Part shown: positions 63,145 to 64,000 of the stretch, in pieces
Position numbering within the stretch: the stretch's first letter is position 1
How the letters are laid out: every line of letters begins with the position of its first letter
Origin: Aspergillus flavus
Lineage: Eukaryota; Ascomycota; Eurotiomycetes; Eurotiales; Aspergillaceae
Direction of reading: 5' to 3'
DNA: 64,000 nucleotides
Assembly (NCBI RefSeq): GCF_009017415.1
Contig: NC_092404.1
Location: forward strand, 682,001 to 746,000
Program-made: the position numbers and the translations under genes
The notes under the pieces: generated by a model
The model's input: the letters and a program-made list of their open reading frames with translations, nothing else
Told to the model about the DNA's origin: nothing
Databases searched by the model: none

Positions 63145-64000
63145 TTATGGTGAATGTGTACGCATAGAAGTTGTGTTGCTCTTCGCTGCAAGCAGTTGCA
63201 CTAGGATCGAGTCTCTGTCCTCCACCAGGTTTGTCCAGTCAGTAGCCCCCAGCCACTCCTCGACACTGTCCTGCAGCGAAGATAATCTTTCGTCACTCCA
63301 ATCAAATCTATGCTTCAACATATCGTCCTCCCAAGCTCGAATCGATGGCCCCAGTCGTTCAATTCGCCGTACAAACCCATCCGGTCCGCCTCCTCCGCCA
63401 AGCGCATTAGTAGCGATTGGACCTGTGAGGGCCCAGCGAAGGCCCGGTCCTTGTGTAACAGCAAAATCGAGGTCTTCAGCCGAGACAACACCGCGGCTAA
63501 TCAGACTGTATGCTTCGTTGTTGATTGCTGCCTGGAGTCGATTTGATACGAACCCCGGGACCTCGTGACGTACCCGAATGGGTCTTCTCCCGAGTGATTG
63601 GTAGAACCTCATCGCGATGGAGATATACTCCTCGCTAGTTCCGGCATGAGGCACAACCTCAACCAGTGGGATCAAATGGGGCGGGTTAAATGGGTGTCCT
63701 ATGAGTATGCGGCTCTGGTCTTGCTCGCACTGTTGGATGAATGCTGAGGACGGCAGACCGGAGGAAGATGATGCAATCACCACACCTGGCCTAGCCCACT
63801 CGTCCAATGTCTTCATAAGTTCTCTCTTAAAGTCTTGGCGCTCTGGTCCGTTCTACAGGTGAGGTCAAAGTCAGCGCTGTAATTCTCCATGGTGTACGTC
63901 CGTACAAGAAAGGGGTACCTCTTGAACAAAGTCTGCTTCAGCCAATCTCGGCACGATGTCGCTAACAAACTCATAATTGGTGGCGAGCTCCTCGAAATTC
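63145..64000 (-). CDS. 3-hydroxyacyl-CoA dehydrogenase-family protein (CRYL1/L-gulonate dehydrogenase-like), 5' partial
   Basis: The C-terminal exon starts at about 63852, preceded by an intron with GTACCC donor and CTGTAG acceptor. An upstream exon (EELATNYEFVSDIVPRLAEADFVQE) runs off the window edge. Conserved features include SSSSGL, the HCDH signature IGHPFNPPHLIPLVEVV, and the VPGFVSNRLQAA ... GLRWALTGPI segment of the C-terminal helical domain. The NAD-binding Rossmann glycine motif would lie beyond 64000. The subgroup resembles lambda-crystallin/L-gulonate 3-dehydrogenases more than beta-oxidation enzymes. With the adjacent lactonase-type hydrolases it may oxidise a hydroxy acid released from a lactone (inference). 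The C-terminus (MRTHSP) lacks a peroxisomal signal. Confidence 0.8.

Overview
This window looks like accessory DNA from a filamentous ascomycete (Pezizomycotina, probably Eurotiales such as Aspergillus or Penicillium; the genus is inferred). The grounds are short introns of about 45-100 nt with GTRNGY donors and CTAAC/CTGAC branch sites, Zn2Cys6 regulators, BTB, F-box and Rieske families typical of these fungi, two fungal NLR genes, and a block of extremely AT-rich DNA with a repeat-induced point mutation (RIP) signature. Gene models were assembled by eye: exons were joined on splice motifs and protein-family continuity, and the models called intact sum to whole codons.

Layout. 0.7-1.7 kb: a truncated NLR remnant with nearly identical ankyrin repeats. 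2.6-5.1 kb (minus): an intact 780-aa DUF3435 tyrosine recombinase, the family that includes Starship 'captains', ending about 400 bp from a sharp boundary at about 5545. 5.5-11.6 kb: RIP-destroyed AT block in which C survives almost only before T and G almost only after A. 12-15 kb: broken genes (P-loop ATPase, 5'-truncated laccase). 15.8-17 kb: BTB protein.

17-26 kb: a probable small-molecule catabolic locus. It holds a permease divergent from a Rieske oxygenase, a Zn2Cys6 regulator, an EutQ-like cupin and an FAD amine oxidase. The last two both end in Ser-Arg-Leu, a peroxisomal targeting signal. 27-43 kb: heme-thiolate peroxidase, sulfotransferase-like protein, C2H2 regulator, F-box protein, fatty-acid-hydroxylase-family oxidase, secreted Ser/Thr-rich protein, and a Zn2Cys6 regulator with two GC-AG introns.

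44-59 kb: the most interesting region. A complete NLR (SesA-like N-terminus, Asn/Gly-rich segment, NB-ARC, TPRs; 1153 aa) is followed by a small secreted cysteine-rich protein, an SRPK-like kinase, a T5orf172 (GIY-YIG-related) protein and two convergent OTT_1508-type deaminase-fold genes. Together these resemble a fungal immunity or nucleic-acid-conflict island; that reading is inference. 60-64 kb: alpha/beta hydrolase divergent from a dienelactone hydrolase, next to a 3-hydroxyacyl-CoA-dehydrogenase-family gene that runs off the window, suggesting a lactone/ester catabolic group.
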